Part shown: positions 1 to 8,521 of the stretch, piece after piece
Position numbering within the stretch: the stretch's first letter is position 1
How the letters are laid out: each line of letters begins with the position of its first letter
DNA from: Flavobacterium xinjiangense
GTDB taxonomy: Bacteria; Bacteroidota; Bacteroidia; Flavobacteriales; Flavobacteriaceae
Reading direction: 5' to 3'
NCBI RefSeq assembly: GCF_900142885.1
Contig: NZ_FRCL01000002.1
Location: 248,001 to 312,000, forward strand
DNA length: 64,000 bases
Made by a program: the position numbers and the translations under genes
The notes under the pieces: model-generated
The model's database searches: none
What the model was told of the DNA's origin: nothing
What the model saw: the letters and a program-made list of their open reading frames with translations, nothing else

Positions 1-1693
1 CTTGTTGCAAGTAAACGTTATGCTCTTCCGAAAAAGGGAAGTACATATTATCAGCTACTTTTTTCCATGACTGTAATTCCGAATCTGAAATTTTTACTTT
101 CTCTGAAATTCTTTTGTGATCCGAAGGATACTCCAACGATACTTTTTGAATCTGTTCGTACGTATAATCCAAACACCATTTTGCAATATAATTGGTATAG
201 AAATTATTGTTTACGTTGTTTTCATATTCGTTTGGTCCTGTAACTCCAAGGATAACATATTTATCAAGATTAGTTGAGAAATTCGCTCTTTGATGCCAGA
301 AACGTGCAATTCCTATTAATACTTCCAATCCTTTTTCGGGAATATAACTGTAATCGCCAGTGTATCTGTAAAAGTTATAAATGGCAAATGCAATGGCTCC
401 ATTTCTATGAATTTCTTCAAATGTAATTTCCCATTCGTTATGACATTCTTCACCATTCATCGTTACCATTGGATACAAAGCAGCGCCGTTAGTAAAACCT
501 AATTTCGCAGCATTTTCAATGGCTTTGTCCAATTGATTGTAACGGTACGTCAATAAGTTTCTTGCTACTTCTTGGTCTTTGGTCGCCATATAAAATGGTA
601 TACAATACGCTTCGGTATCCCAATACGTAGATCCGCCATATTTTTCTCCCGTGAATCCTTTTGGTCCAATATTCAAACGGGAATCTTTTCCTAAATAGGT
701 CTGATTCAACTGAAAAATATTGAAACGAATTCCTTGTTGTGCCTTCACGTCACCGTCAATTGTGATATCTGACATTTCCCAAATTTTTGCCCAGGCATCA
801 ACTTGGTCTTGTAACATTTGGTTGTATCCTTTTGCAAGTGCAGTTTGAATCACTTTTTCGGCAGCAGTTTGAGTATTTGTATGGTTCAAAGAAACGGTAT
901 AACCACCAATTTTTTGGATAGATGATTTTTGGCCTTGAGCCACAACAACATCATAACTAGATTTAATTTTATCCGAAACAGCTTCAATATTTGAAGGGGA
1001 AATATTCGTTTTCTCTCCATTAATCAAAATGCTATTCTGCATAAAAGTAGTTACTTTGAAATGCGTCTTGAATGTTTGTGCAGTTATAAAAGCTTCGTTT
1101 CCTGATTTTTTGACATCAAGTATTTCCCAGAATTTTTCTTCCCAGTTGGCATCTTCATTGGTTACGCCAGCATCAATATATGGCTTGTAAATTATTTTCG
1201 CATCCTTATTTAAAGGTGTGATTTCGTAATTTATGACTCCAACTTCATCTAAAATGATAGAAAGGAAACGACGGATCTTTACTGAAATTTCAGTTCCGTT
1301 TTTTAGAGTTGCCTCAAAAGAACGGTGATACCAGCCTTCTTTCATGTTTAATTCACGACGAAAGTTTTTGACATCTGAACACGTGTTCAAATCCAATTTT
1401 TCACCGTTGATTTCGATTTCAATTCCAATCCAATTTGGCGCATTCAGAACTTTGGCAAAATATTCAGGATATCCATTTTTCCACCAGCCCACTTTGGTTT
1501 TGTCAGGATAATATATTCCGGCAATATAACTTCCTTGAAATGTTTCACCGCTATAATTTTCTTCAAAATTCGCACGTTGTCCCATCGCTCCGTTACCAAT
1601 ACTGAAAAGACTCTCAGATGATTTTACGCTCTCTACATCAAATCCTTCTTCAATGATCGACCAATTGTCAGGTTTTATATAATCTTGATTCAT
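1..1693 (-). CDS. Maltose phosphorylase, GH65 family (3' end beyond the window)
   Basis: Intracellular enzyme that should split maltose with phosphate into glucose and beta-glucose-1-phosphate. The start ATG is at 1693; about 564 codons are present and the frame is still open at the left edge, so roughly the last quarter of a typical ~760-residue GH65 protein is missing. The N-terminal beta-sandwich is followed by the catalytic barrel. The block GGSTYWDTEAYCIP lies near residue 350, and the hallmark ECHNEWEITFEEIHRNGA near residues 416-433 carries the catalytic acid region. It lies downstream of beta-phosphoglucomutase and the sugar transporter on the same strand, which supports maltose rather than trehalose or kojibiose as substrate. 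Substrate assignment within GH65 rests on context and overall resemblance. Confidence 0.9.
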   Translation of the reverse strand, partial: MNQDYIKPDNWSIIEEGFDVESVKSSESLFSIGNGAMGQRANFEENYSGETFQGSYIAGIYYPDKTKVGWWKNGYPEYFAKVLNAPNWIGIEIEINGEKLDLNTCSDVKNFRRELNMKEGWYHRSFEATLKNGTEISVKIRRFLSIILDEVGVINYEITPLNKDAKIIYKPYIDAGVTNEDANWEEKFWEILDVKKSGNEAFITAQTFKTHFKVTTFMQNSILINGEKTNISPSNIEAVSDKIKSSYDVVVAQGQKSSIQKIGGYTVSLNHTNTQTAAEKVIQTALAKGYNQMLQDQVDAWAKIWEMSDITIDGDVKAQQGIRFNIFQLNQTYLGKDSRLNIGPKGFTGEKYGGSTYWDTEAYCIPFYMATKDQEVARNLLTYRYNQLDKAIENAAKLGFTNGAALYPMVTMNGEECHNEWEITFEEIHRNGAIAFAIYNFYRYTGDYSYIPEKGLEVLIGIARFWHQRANFSTNLDKYVILGVTGPNEYENNVNNNFYTNYIAKWCLDYTYEQIQKVSLEYPSDHKRISEKVKISDSELQSWKKVADNMYFPFSEEHNVYLQQ

Positions 1694-1703
1694 TCTTTAC
1701 TTT

Positions 1704-1745
1704 TGTTTAAAGTTTAAAAAGTTTACCGTTTAGAAGTTTACAGTT
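1704..1745. repeat. Iterated GTTTA word repeat
   Basis: The short gap between the phosphorylase gene and pgmB contains five copies of GTTTA at intervals of 7-9 bases, with variable bases between them. No open frame is seen. It resembles other intergenic stretches in this window that iterate a different short word. Confidence 0.4.
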
Positions 1746-1805
1746 GTTGAATTTTAGTTCTGTTTTTCTAACCTGTTGCTTCTCGTTTCTTTTTCTTCTA
1801 TCTTT

Positions 1806-2462
1806 TTATTTTCTAATTAATTCTTCTATAAAATCGGTGTCTATTTCTGTAAAGTCTTTGAAGATGTATTTTGCTTCATGTAAAATAGATGCTTCGCCAA
1901 TTCCAACACTTGTCATTTTCCCTATATTGGCGGCTTGTACACCAGCTACTGAATCTTCAAAAACGATAGCATTTTCTGGACTTATATTTAATAGTTTAGC
2001 CGCAATCAGAAAAACTTCAGGATCTGGTTTAGCATTAGTAACATCATTTCCGTCTACAACAACATTGAAATACGATAATATTCCAGTTTTCTTGAGAATT
2101 GGTCTGGCATTTTTACTTGCTGAACCTAAAGCGATAGGTTGGTTTTTCTCTTTTAAAAACTTTAAAATTGTAAAAACACCCGGAAGAATTTCACTTTCAT
2201 CCATATCCACCAGATACGTTAGATAATCTTCGTTTTTTTGAATTAACCATTTGTCTTTGTCTTCTTGTGAAGCTTCAACATTTCCTAATTCTAAAATTAT
2301 GTCTAATGAACGCACTCTACTAACTCCTTTCAAAAGTTCGTTATGTTCAAGTGTGAAATCAATATTTAATTCTTTTGCAATTTTTTGCCAAGCCAAAAAA
2401 TGGTATTTGGCGGTGTCAACAATAACTCCGTCAAGGTCGAAGATGAATACTTTTTTATTCAT
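1806..2462 (-). CDS. pgmB: Beta-phosphoglucomutase (HAD superfamily)
   Basis: Converts beta-glucose-1-phosphate, the product of the neighbouring maltose phosphorylase, to glucose-6-phosphate in the cytoplasm. The 218-residue protein has the HAD motif DLDGVIVD with the nucleophile at Asp9 and acid/base Asp11, a cap domain, the second motif GSASKNA, the lysine motif NAKPDPEVF and the acidic motif FEDSVAG. This is the full set for a PgmB-type mutase. A longer frame starts at 2501, but the ATG at 2462 places the HAD motif at the usual distance from the N-terminus. That ATG overlaps the stop of the upstream transporter by eight bases (ATGAATAA), suggesting coupled translation. Confidence 0.92.
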   Translation of the reverse strand: MNKKVFIFDLDGVIVDTAKYHFLAWQKIAKELNIDFTLEHNELLKGVSRVRSLDIILELGNVEASQEDKDKWLIQKNEDYLTYLVDMDESEILPGVFTILKFLKEKNQPIALGSASKNARPILKKTGILSYFNVVVDGNDVTNAKPDPEVFLIAAKLLNISPENAIVFEDSVAGVQAANIGKMTSVGIGEASILHEAKYIFKDFTEIDTDFIEELIRK

Positions 2463-3984
2463 TGATTGTAATTTTTGATTCGTCATTAATGGTAAGAGCA
2501 ATAATTCCGGCTAGAATCATTGATGCTCCACCAATCAAAAGTGCATAAATAGGTTCGTTATTAAAAAATTTAGAAACTAAAAAGCCTAAAATGGATGCAG
2601 CAACTAATTGTGGTATTACGATAAAGAAGTTGAAAACTCCCATATAATACCCCATTTTGTTAGATGGTAATGAACCAGATAACATAGCATAAGGGATAGA
2701 TAAAATACTTGCCCAAGCAATTCCAACACCAATCATTGGAAGCCATTCCATAGTGAATGCGGTTGGTTCTGATATAAAATAAATGGAGATAAGACCAAGA
2801 CCACCACAAACTAATGCCACAAAATGGGTGAATTTTCTACTGGTATATTTGGCTAATAATGGTAGTAAAAAAGAAGCAATTGCTGCGATTAAATTATAAT
2901 TAGCAAACATTTCACCTACTTGATTTGCGCCAGTATTATAGGCGGTAGAAGTAGTGTCTGTTGTGCCATAAATGTGTTGCGTAACGGCTAGAGTGGTGTA
3001 AATCCACATGGAGAAAAGCGCAAACCAAGAAAAGAATTGAACCCAAGCCAATTGTTTCATGATTTTTGGCATAAACTGAAAATCATTCATAATCGTTACA
3101 AATCCATTTTCAGTATTGTTCGTTTTTTGCATTAATCCGGAAACTAACATTGCCAATCCGCCCAAACCAATAAGTCCAAGTGATAAAACGTATAAATCTT
3201 TCTTTAAATCAAAATAGAAGATGGCTAACGAAAATAAGACACTGACAATTAGAAACGAAATTCCCTTTGTTAAATGCGATTTTGCATTAGATGCAAACCA
3301 ATCAGCAGAATGTTCCTCTTTTACAAAAGTATCTTCTTTGTGTTTTTCAAAAGCGGCTAATTCTTCCGGAGAATATTCTTTGGAAGTGATAACGGTCCAA
3401 AGCACAGTTATGATAAATACAATTCCACCGAAATAAAAGGAATATTTCACTGAATCTGGAATAATACCAAGTGGAGCTGTGTTTTGAACTCCTAAATGGG
3501 TGAAAATCAAAGGCAATTTTGAAGCGAAATAAGCACCAATACCAATGAAGAAACTTTGCATGGCAAATCCCATTGTACGTTGCTTTTCTGGAAGATTGTC
3601 TCCAACAAAAGCACGGAATGGTTCCATTGAAACGTTGATAGACGCGTCCATGATCCAAAGCATTCCTGCAGCAATCCAAAGTACTGGTGAATTAGGCATT
3701 ATAAATAATGCCGCCGAGGCTAAAATTGCACCTGCTAAAAAATAGGGTTTTCTTCGTCCTAATTTTGTCCAGGTTCTATCTGAAAAATAGCCAATAATTG
3801 GTTGAATAATTAATCCGGTCAAAGGAGCAGCAACCCATAAAATTGGGATGTCGTCAATATTAGCACCTAAAGTTTGAAATATTCTACTGACATTCGAGTT
3901 TTGCAAGGCAAAACCCATTTGAATTCCCAGAAATCCGAAACTCATGTTCCAAATTTGCCAGAAACTTAATTTACGCTTCTCCAT
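2455..3984 (-). CDS. Major facilitator sugar transporter (maltose type, SUC/SLC45-like)
   Basis: Inner-membrane sugar:cation symporter of 509 residues with about twelve hydrophobic segments. The loop after TM2 reads SDRTWTKLGRRKPYF, characteristic of the glycoside/sucrose transporter branch also found in plant SUT and animal SLC45 proteins. A hydrophilic central loop lies near residues 205-235. It precedes pgmB (8-base overlap) and maltose phosphorylase, so maltose is the likely cargo. Its 5' leader contains two overlapping inverted repeats described separately. The assignment to maltose is inferred from context; the transporter family itself is clear. Confidence 0.88.
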   Translation of the reverse strand: MEKRKLSFWQIWNMSFGFLGIQMGFALQNSNVSRIFQTLGANIDDIPILWVAAPLTGLIIQPIIGYFSDRTWTKLGRRKPYFLAGAILASAALFIMPNSPVLWIAAGMLWIMDASINVSMEPFRAFVGDNLPEKQRTMGFAMQSFFIGIGAYFASKLPLIFTHLGVQNTAPLGIIPDSVKYSFYFGGIVFIITVLWTVITSKEYSPEELAAFEKHKEDTFVKEEHSADWFASNAKSHLTKGISFLIVSVLFSLAIFYFDLKKDLYVLSLGLIGLGGLAMLVSGLMQKTNNTENGFVTIMNDFQFMPKIMKQLAWVQFFSWFALFSMWIYTTLAVTQHIYGTTDTTSTAYNTGANQVGEMFANYNLIAAIASFLLPLLAKYTSRKFTHFVALVCGGLGLISIYFISEPTAFTMEWLPMIGVGIAWASILSIPYAMLSGSLPSNKMGYYMGVFNFFIVIPQLVAASILGFLVSKFFNNEPIYALLIGGASMILAGIIALTINDESKITINE

Positions 3985-4026
3985 TATCGTAATTTAAAAA
4001 TTAATACGATAAGCGCTATGCTTATC
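3984..4026 (-). promoter_or_regulatory. Overlapping inverted repeats in the transporter leader
   Basis: On the minus strand the leader reads, in order, GATAAGC, a 5-base loop, GCTTATC, then GTA, a 13-base A/T stretch, and TACGATAA whose last A is the first base of the ATG. GATAAGC (4020-4026) pairs perfectly with GCTTATC (4008-4014). TTATCGTA (4005-4012) pairs perfectly with TACGATAA (3984-3991). The middle segment is shared, so only one hairpin can form at a time, and the second involves the start codon. It could act as an RNA switch, or either dyad could be a DNA operator for the adjacent LacI-type regulator. The pairing is seen; any regulatory role is inferred. Confidence 0.45.
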
Positions 4027-4302
4027 AAAACTTGTCTTATTTTCGAAGTAAAAGTAAAAGCTTTGATGGGGTAAATATAAAAATATATTTCAAACTTTTA
4101 TTTTTTAGAAACAAATAAAAAAAAATATTTTTAACTACAAGGTTGTAGTACTGAATATTATACAGAATGGACTACTTAGATTAGCTAGATTTTTAGACTT
4201 CTTAGATTTTTAGTCCTGAAACTTCGAAATTAGACATAGACTACTATTTGTAGAATGTTGCATTCTCTCAAAAATCAAATAATCGAATAAAGCTGCAAAA
4301 AT
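4027..4302. other. Intergenic region between the regulator and the transporter
   Basis: No gene is seen. It holds the motif TTCGAAGTAAAAGTAAAAG at 4042-4060, nearly identical to a sequence upstream of susC; very A/T-rich DNA at 4078-4135 where the transporter promoter should lie; a repeat built on CTTAGATT and TTTTAGAC words at about 4163-4214; and a small dyad AGAATG-TTG-CATTCT at 4252-4266. I could not find a convincing TTTG/TAnnTTTG promoter pair. Confidence 0.5.
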
Positions 4303-5328
4303 CTAATTTGTAGATTCTCTTTCTATTAAATGAGTTTCAATTACCTCTGTTTTATAATTCTCTTCCTCTTCGTCCTCATGTTCTGATTCTAATCGGTCGA
4401 TCAGCATTTTTGCGGCTCTGTTCCCCATTTTTATTCCGCTTTGACTCACCGTTGTAATAGTAGGAGTAGAATATTTTGAAATAATTCCATCCGTAAATGC
4501 AATAACTGCTAAATCTTTAGGAACATTCAGTCCGATTTTGTTCGCTGTTTTAATACAGATTACGGCAAAAAGCTCATTAACGGCAAAAACGGCATCAATC
4601 GCTTTGTCTTCTAATAGCTTTCCGATTATTATTTCGCAAGTATCGACGTCTTCGATTTTAATAATTAGATTTTCATCAAAAGGGATGTTGTTGTCTAATA
4701 ATGCTTTTATGTAGCCGTCGGTGCGAAGCTTACCTACGCTAACATAATCAACGGTGGTAACCAGGGCAATTTTCTTTCTCCCTTTATCAATCAGGCTTTG
4801 AACTGCTTCATAGGCAGAAAGTTTATCGTCAATAATAACCTTGTCGCAAAGAATTTCATTGGTAACCCGATCAAACATAACTACAGGCATTCCTTGGTCA
4901 ATTACTTCAGTAATATGATGGAAATCACCTTTGAACTGGGTTTCTTTAGAAAGGGACATAATGAAGCCATCGATACTACCGTTAGCCAACATTTCCATAT
5001 TAAGGACTTCCTTGTCAAAAGAATCGTCTGATAAACAAATGATTACACTGTATCCGTTTTCGTTTGCAACCTGTTCTATTCCATTGATGACGGTCGAGAA
5101 AAAATGATGAACAATTTCTGGTATGATAATTCCTATGGTTTTTGTTTTTCGATTCTTTAAACTCAGGGCTATATTGTTGGGTTTGTAGTTGTAAAATTTG
5201 GCAAAAGCTTGCACTTTTAGTCTGGTATCTTCTCCAATTTCTAAACTATTTCTTAAAGATTTTGAAACTGTGGAAATTGAAACATCAAGTTCTTTGGCAA
5301 TTTGTTTAAGCGTTACCTTCCTTTTCAT
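4303..5328 (-). CDS. LacI/GalR-family transcriptional regulator
   Basis: DNA-binding repressor/activator of 341 residues that probably controls the surrounding maltose/starch genes. The N-terminus (VTLKQIAKELDVSISTVSKS) is a canonical LacI helix-turn-helix followed by the hinge region, and the rest is a periplasmic-binding-protein-like sugar-sensing domain (IGIIIPEIVHHFFSTVINGIE and onward). An upstream in-frame start at 5391 would add 21 residues that do not fit the family, so the ATG at 5328 is chosen. It is transcribed away from susC with 236 bases between them, a layout common for regulators of Sus-type loci. The C-terminus carries an unusual acidic stretch, EHEDEEEEN. The effector is unknown; a maltodextrin is a reasonable guess. 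Confidence 0.9.
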   Translation of the reverse strand: MKRKVTLKQIAKELDVSISTVSKSLRNSLEIGEDTRLKVQAFAKFYNYKPNNIALSLKNRKTKTIGIIIPEIVHHFFSTVINGIEQVANENGYSVIICLSDDSFDKEVLNMEMLANGSIDGFIMSLSKETQFKGDFHHITEVIDQGMPVVMFDRVTNEILCDKVIIDDKLSAYEAVQSLIDKGRKKIALVTTVDYVSVGKLRTDGYIKALLDNNIPFDENLIIKIEDVDTCEIIIGKLLEDKAIDAVFAVNELFAVICIKTANKIGLNVPKDLAVIAFTDGIISKYSTPTITTVSQSGIKMGNRAAKMLIDRLESEHEDEEEENYKTEVIETHLIERESTN

Positions 5329-5351
5329 AATTGTAAAATTGATAATAATTA

Positions 5352-5450
5352 TTTTCGTAATAAAGATATGATTTGTTTTTAGTAATGGCAATTTATCCCT
5401 TAAATAATTAGATAATAAAGAAAGTTTTCAACACTATCACGTTTTCGTAA
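5352..5450. promoter_or_regulatory. Candidate LacI-type operator pair (TTTTCGTAA direct repeats)
   Basis: The nonamer TTTTCGTAA occurs at 5352-5360 and again at 5442-5450, in the region between the regulator and susC. The second copy is part of ACGTTTTCGT, a short dyad (ACG/CGT) of the kind LacI-family proteins bind, although it lacks the usual central CG. The role is inferred from position only. Confidence 0.25.
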
Positions 5451-5467
5451 ACCAAATAAAAAGGGGG

Positions 5468-5500
5468 TTTGTCGGGCGTGACAAAATTTACATAAATTTA
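5468..5500 (+). promoter_or_regulatory. Probable susC promoter (TTTG-N21-TAAATTTA)
   Basis: TTTG at 5468-5471 is followed after 21 bases by TAAATTTA at 5493-5500, close to the Bacteroidota consensus TTTG/TAnnTTTG with one mismatch in the last base. The predicted start lies about 60 bases before the susC ATG. The motif TTCGAAGTAAAATTAAAAG follows directly at 5504-5522. Confidence 0.55.
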
Positions 5501-5564
5501 ACATTCGAAGTAAAATTAAAAGTTAAAACCACAACCAAAATTCAAATTAATTTAAACAAAAAGT

Positions 5565-8504
5565 ATGAAAACAATTTATAAAAAGTTGTTATTTTTATTA
5601 CTACTACTGCCTCTTAGTATTCTGGCTCAGAATACTGTAACTGGAACTGTTCTTGATAAAGTGTCAGGACAGCCAATTCCGGGAGTAAATGTAAATGTTC
5701 AAGGCGCCACCAATGGTGTTTCTACAGATTTTGATGGAAAGTTTCAATTGTCAAATGTTAAGAAAGGCGATAAGGTCGTGTTTTCTTTCATTGGATATAA
5801 AGCTTCTGTCGTTAATTATGATTCTCAAAAATCATTAATGGTTTCTTTAGGAGAAGATGAAAATCAATTAAAAGAGGTCGTTGTTCAAGTAGGTTATGGT
5901 ACCGTTAAGAAAAAAGATGCAACGGGTGCAGTAACAGTATTGACAACCAAAGATTTTAATAAAGGACCGGTAACTTCTGCGGATCAAATGATTCAAGGTA
6001 AAGTGGCTGGTTTGCAAATCATTAATGGAGGTGGTTCTCCAGGTGAAGGCGCGACAATAAGAATCAGAAGTGGTTCTTCATTGTCTGCTAATAACGATCC
6101 TTTGTATGTAATTGATGGTGTTCCGGTTGCGGCAGGTGGAATCAATGGAGGTAGAAACCCATTGTCAACAATCAATCAAAATAATATCGAATCTATTTCG
6201 GTATTAAAAGATGCCTCAGCGACTGCTATTTATGGATCTCGTGCATCTAATGGTGTGATAATTATTACGACCAAAAAAGGTAAAGCAGGGGATATGCAAG
6301 TAAGTTATAATGGAAATTTGCAAGTATCTGAAATTACTAAAAAAGTAGATGCTTTGACGCCTACTCAATTTAGAGATTTTATTACTGCTCATGGTACACC
6401 AGCGCAAAAAGCTTTGGTGGGTGCTGCTGATACAGACTGGCAAAATGAAATTTACAGAACGGCAATTGGTACGGATCATAACATTGCATTAAGTGGGGGT
6501 GTAGATAATGTAGTGTACAGAGCTTCTGTAGGATATGCGAATTTGAATGGTATCTTGAAAAGAGATAACATGCAGAGAACGACTATTGGGGTTGGTGTAA
6601 CTGGAAATTTCCTAGACAAACATTTGAAAATTGAATTGAATAATAACACTTCCTTGATTAAAAATAATTATAGTAATAGAGGGGCTATTGGTTCTGCAAT
6701 TAGCTTTGACCCTACACAGGTTGTAAGTAATGCCGATGGTACTTATTTCCAATGGTATACTTCTCCAACGCAAATTAATCAACTAGCAGGTAGGAATCCA
6801 TTATCTATAATAAATCAGCAGAATAATTTTGGAACTTCTTACAGAAGCATCGGAAATATTCAAACGGAATATAAAATGCACTTTTTACCGGAATTGAAGG
6901 CTGTAGCTAATTTTGGTTACGATCAGTTAAGCGGAAGATCATATGGAAATACAGACGCAAATTATCTAAATGGACTTCCAGGTTCTGGATATAATAATTC
7001 CTATGAGAATACAGGTTCAAGAAATAATAAATTGATGGATTTGTTTTTGAACTACAATAAAAAAGTAGAATCAATTAATACACAAATTGATTTGACAGGA
7101 GGGTATTCATACCAAGATTTTAGAGATGTTAATGACGGATCTTCATATAATTTTGAAAATAAAATTAGTACTCCAGGAGTTCCGGTTCCGTCACGTGTGA
7201 ACTTACAGTCATTTTTTGCTAGAACTAACATCACAATTGCCGATAAATACTTATTGACTTTGTCTTACAGACGCGATGGTACTTCTCGTTTTACAGAGGC
7301 AAACCGTTGGGCAAATTTCCCTGCAGTTGCTTTAGCTTGGAAATTGAATGAAGAAAGTTTCTTAAAAGATGTGTCTAGTATTTCTACATTAAAACTTAGA
7401 GGCGGTTGGGGTGTAACTGGACAACAAGATATTGGGGTGAGTTATCCATCTATTCCTTTGTATTTAGTTTCTAACAGTCAGGCACAATACCAATTTGGTA
7501 ATACATTTTATAATACATTCAGACCGCAACCATACAACAGTAATTTGAAATGGGAAGAGACTACTACGGTCAATGCAGGTCTTGATTATGGATTGTTTAA
7601 TAATAGAATTACTGGTACTGTAGATTTATATAAAAGAACTACGAAAGATTTATTGTTGTACACTCAAAACCCATCTTTCTTTGGATTTTCTAATTATGAC
7701 AATTATAATGTAGGAACTATAGAAAATAAAGGTATTGAACTTTCAGGTGAAGTTATTCCAGTTCGTACTGATGATTTAGAATGGAGAATTGGCGGAAACG
7801 TTACTTTTCAAGACTCTAAAATCACTAAGTTAACTACAACACAACCAAATACTCCGGGTATTAATGTAGGAGGATACGAAGGAGCTACAGGAAACACAAT
7901 TCAAAATCACCAGGTTGGGTATGCACCAAGTTCGTTTTATGTGTACGAGCAAGCATACGGAGCTGATGGTAAACCAATTGATGGTGTTTATATTGACAGA
8001 AACAAAGACGGAATAATTACAGAACAGGATAAATACCGTTTTCACAAGCCGGCGGCTGATGTGTTTTATGGTTTCAATACAAGTGTAACGTACAAAAATT
8101 TTGATTTTGGAATGAACTGGAGAGGATCTTGGGGTAATTTTAATTATAACAATGTTGATTCAAGCAAAGGTTCTTACCAAAACATATTATTAAGAGAAAC
8201 GGACTTGTCTAATGGTGTTGCCAATATTTTGGAAACTGGTTTTACTACTCAGGACACTAAAAGATATGAGTCGGATTATTACATCCAAGATGCGGCTTTC
8301 GTTAGATTGGACAATGTTAGCGTAGGGTATACTTTTAATCAAAAACCGAATTCTACTTCATTAGTTAAATTAACATTAGCAGCTCAAAATGTTTTGTTAA
8401 TTACCGACTATAGTGGATTAGACCCAGAAATTTCTGGAGGTATAGATAATAATTTATATCCAAGACCAATTACTTTCACGTTAGGTTTAAACGTTAATTT
8501 CTAA
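5565..8504 (+). CDS. susC: SusC-like TonB-dependent outer-membrane transporter
   Basis: Outer-membrane channel that imports oligosaccharides in a complex with the SusD-like lipoprotein encoded 17 bases downstream. The 979-residue protein starts with a signal peptide (hydrophobic residues 8-20, cleavage after ILAQ). A carboxypeptidase-like beta-sandwich spans about residues 22-95 (VTGTVLDKVSGQPIPGVNV). The plug follows (VVQVGYGTVKKKDATGAV, then the conserved IRIRSGSSLSANNDPLYVID region), then a long beta-barrel ending in the aromatic LGLNVNF. Length and domain order are normal for SusC. With the LacI regulator and amylase around it, the substrate is probably maltodextrin or starch. Confidence 0.95.
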   Translation: MKTIYKKLLFLLLLLPLSILAQNTVTGTVLDKVSGQPIPGVNVNVQGATNGVSTDFDGKFQLSNVKKGDKVVFSFIGYKASVVNYDSQKSLMVSLGEDENQLKEVVVQVGYGTVKKKDATGAVTVLTTKDFNKGPVTSADQMIQGKVAGLQIINGGGSPGEGATIRIRSGSSLSANNDPLYVIDGVPVAAGGINGGRNPLSTINQNNIESISVLKDASATAIYGSRASNGVIIITTKKGKAGDMQVSYNGNLQVSEITKKVDALTPTQFRDFITAHGTPAQKALVGAADTDWQNEIYRTAIGTDHNIALSGGVDNVVYRASVGYANLNGILKRDNMQRTTIGVGVTGNFLDKHLKIELNNNTSLIKNNYSNRGAIGSAISFDPTQVVSNADGTYFQWYTSPTQINQLAGRNPLSIINQQNNFGTSYRSIGNIQTEYKMHFLPELKAVANFGYDQLSGRSYGNTDANYLNGLPGSGYNNSYENTGSRNNKLMDLFLNYNKKVESINTQIDLTGGYSYQDFRDVNDGSSYNFENKISTPGVPVPSRVNLQSFFARTNITIADKYLLTLSYRRDGTSRFTEANRWANFPAVALAWKLNEESFLKDVSSISTLKLRGGWGVTGQQDIGVSYPSIPLYLVSNSQAQYQFGNTFYNTFRPQPYNSNLKWEETTTVNAGLDYGLFNNRITGTVDLYKRTTKDLLLYTQNPSFFGFSNYDNYNVGTIENKGIELSGEVIPVRTDDLEWRIGGNVTFQDSKITKLTTTQPNTPGINVGGYEGATGNTIQNHQVGYAPSSFYVYEQAYGADGKPIDGVYIDRNKDGIITEQDKYRFHKPAADVFYGFNTSVTYKNFDFGMNWRGSWGNFNYNNVDSSKGSYQNILLRETDLSNGVANILETGFTTQDTKRYESDYYIQDAAFVRLDNVSVGYTFNQKPNSTSLVKLTLAAQNVLLITDYSGLDPEISGGIDNNLYPRPITFTLGLNVNF

Positions 8505-8521
8505 TACAAATAACAAGAAAA

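Noticed and set aside
1744..2226. Plus-strand 160-codon frame opposite pgmB
   Set aside because: Lies antisense to a clear HAD-family gene and its translation shows no domain; it is a shadow of the real frame.
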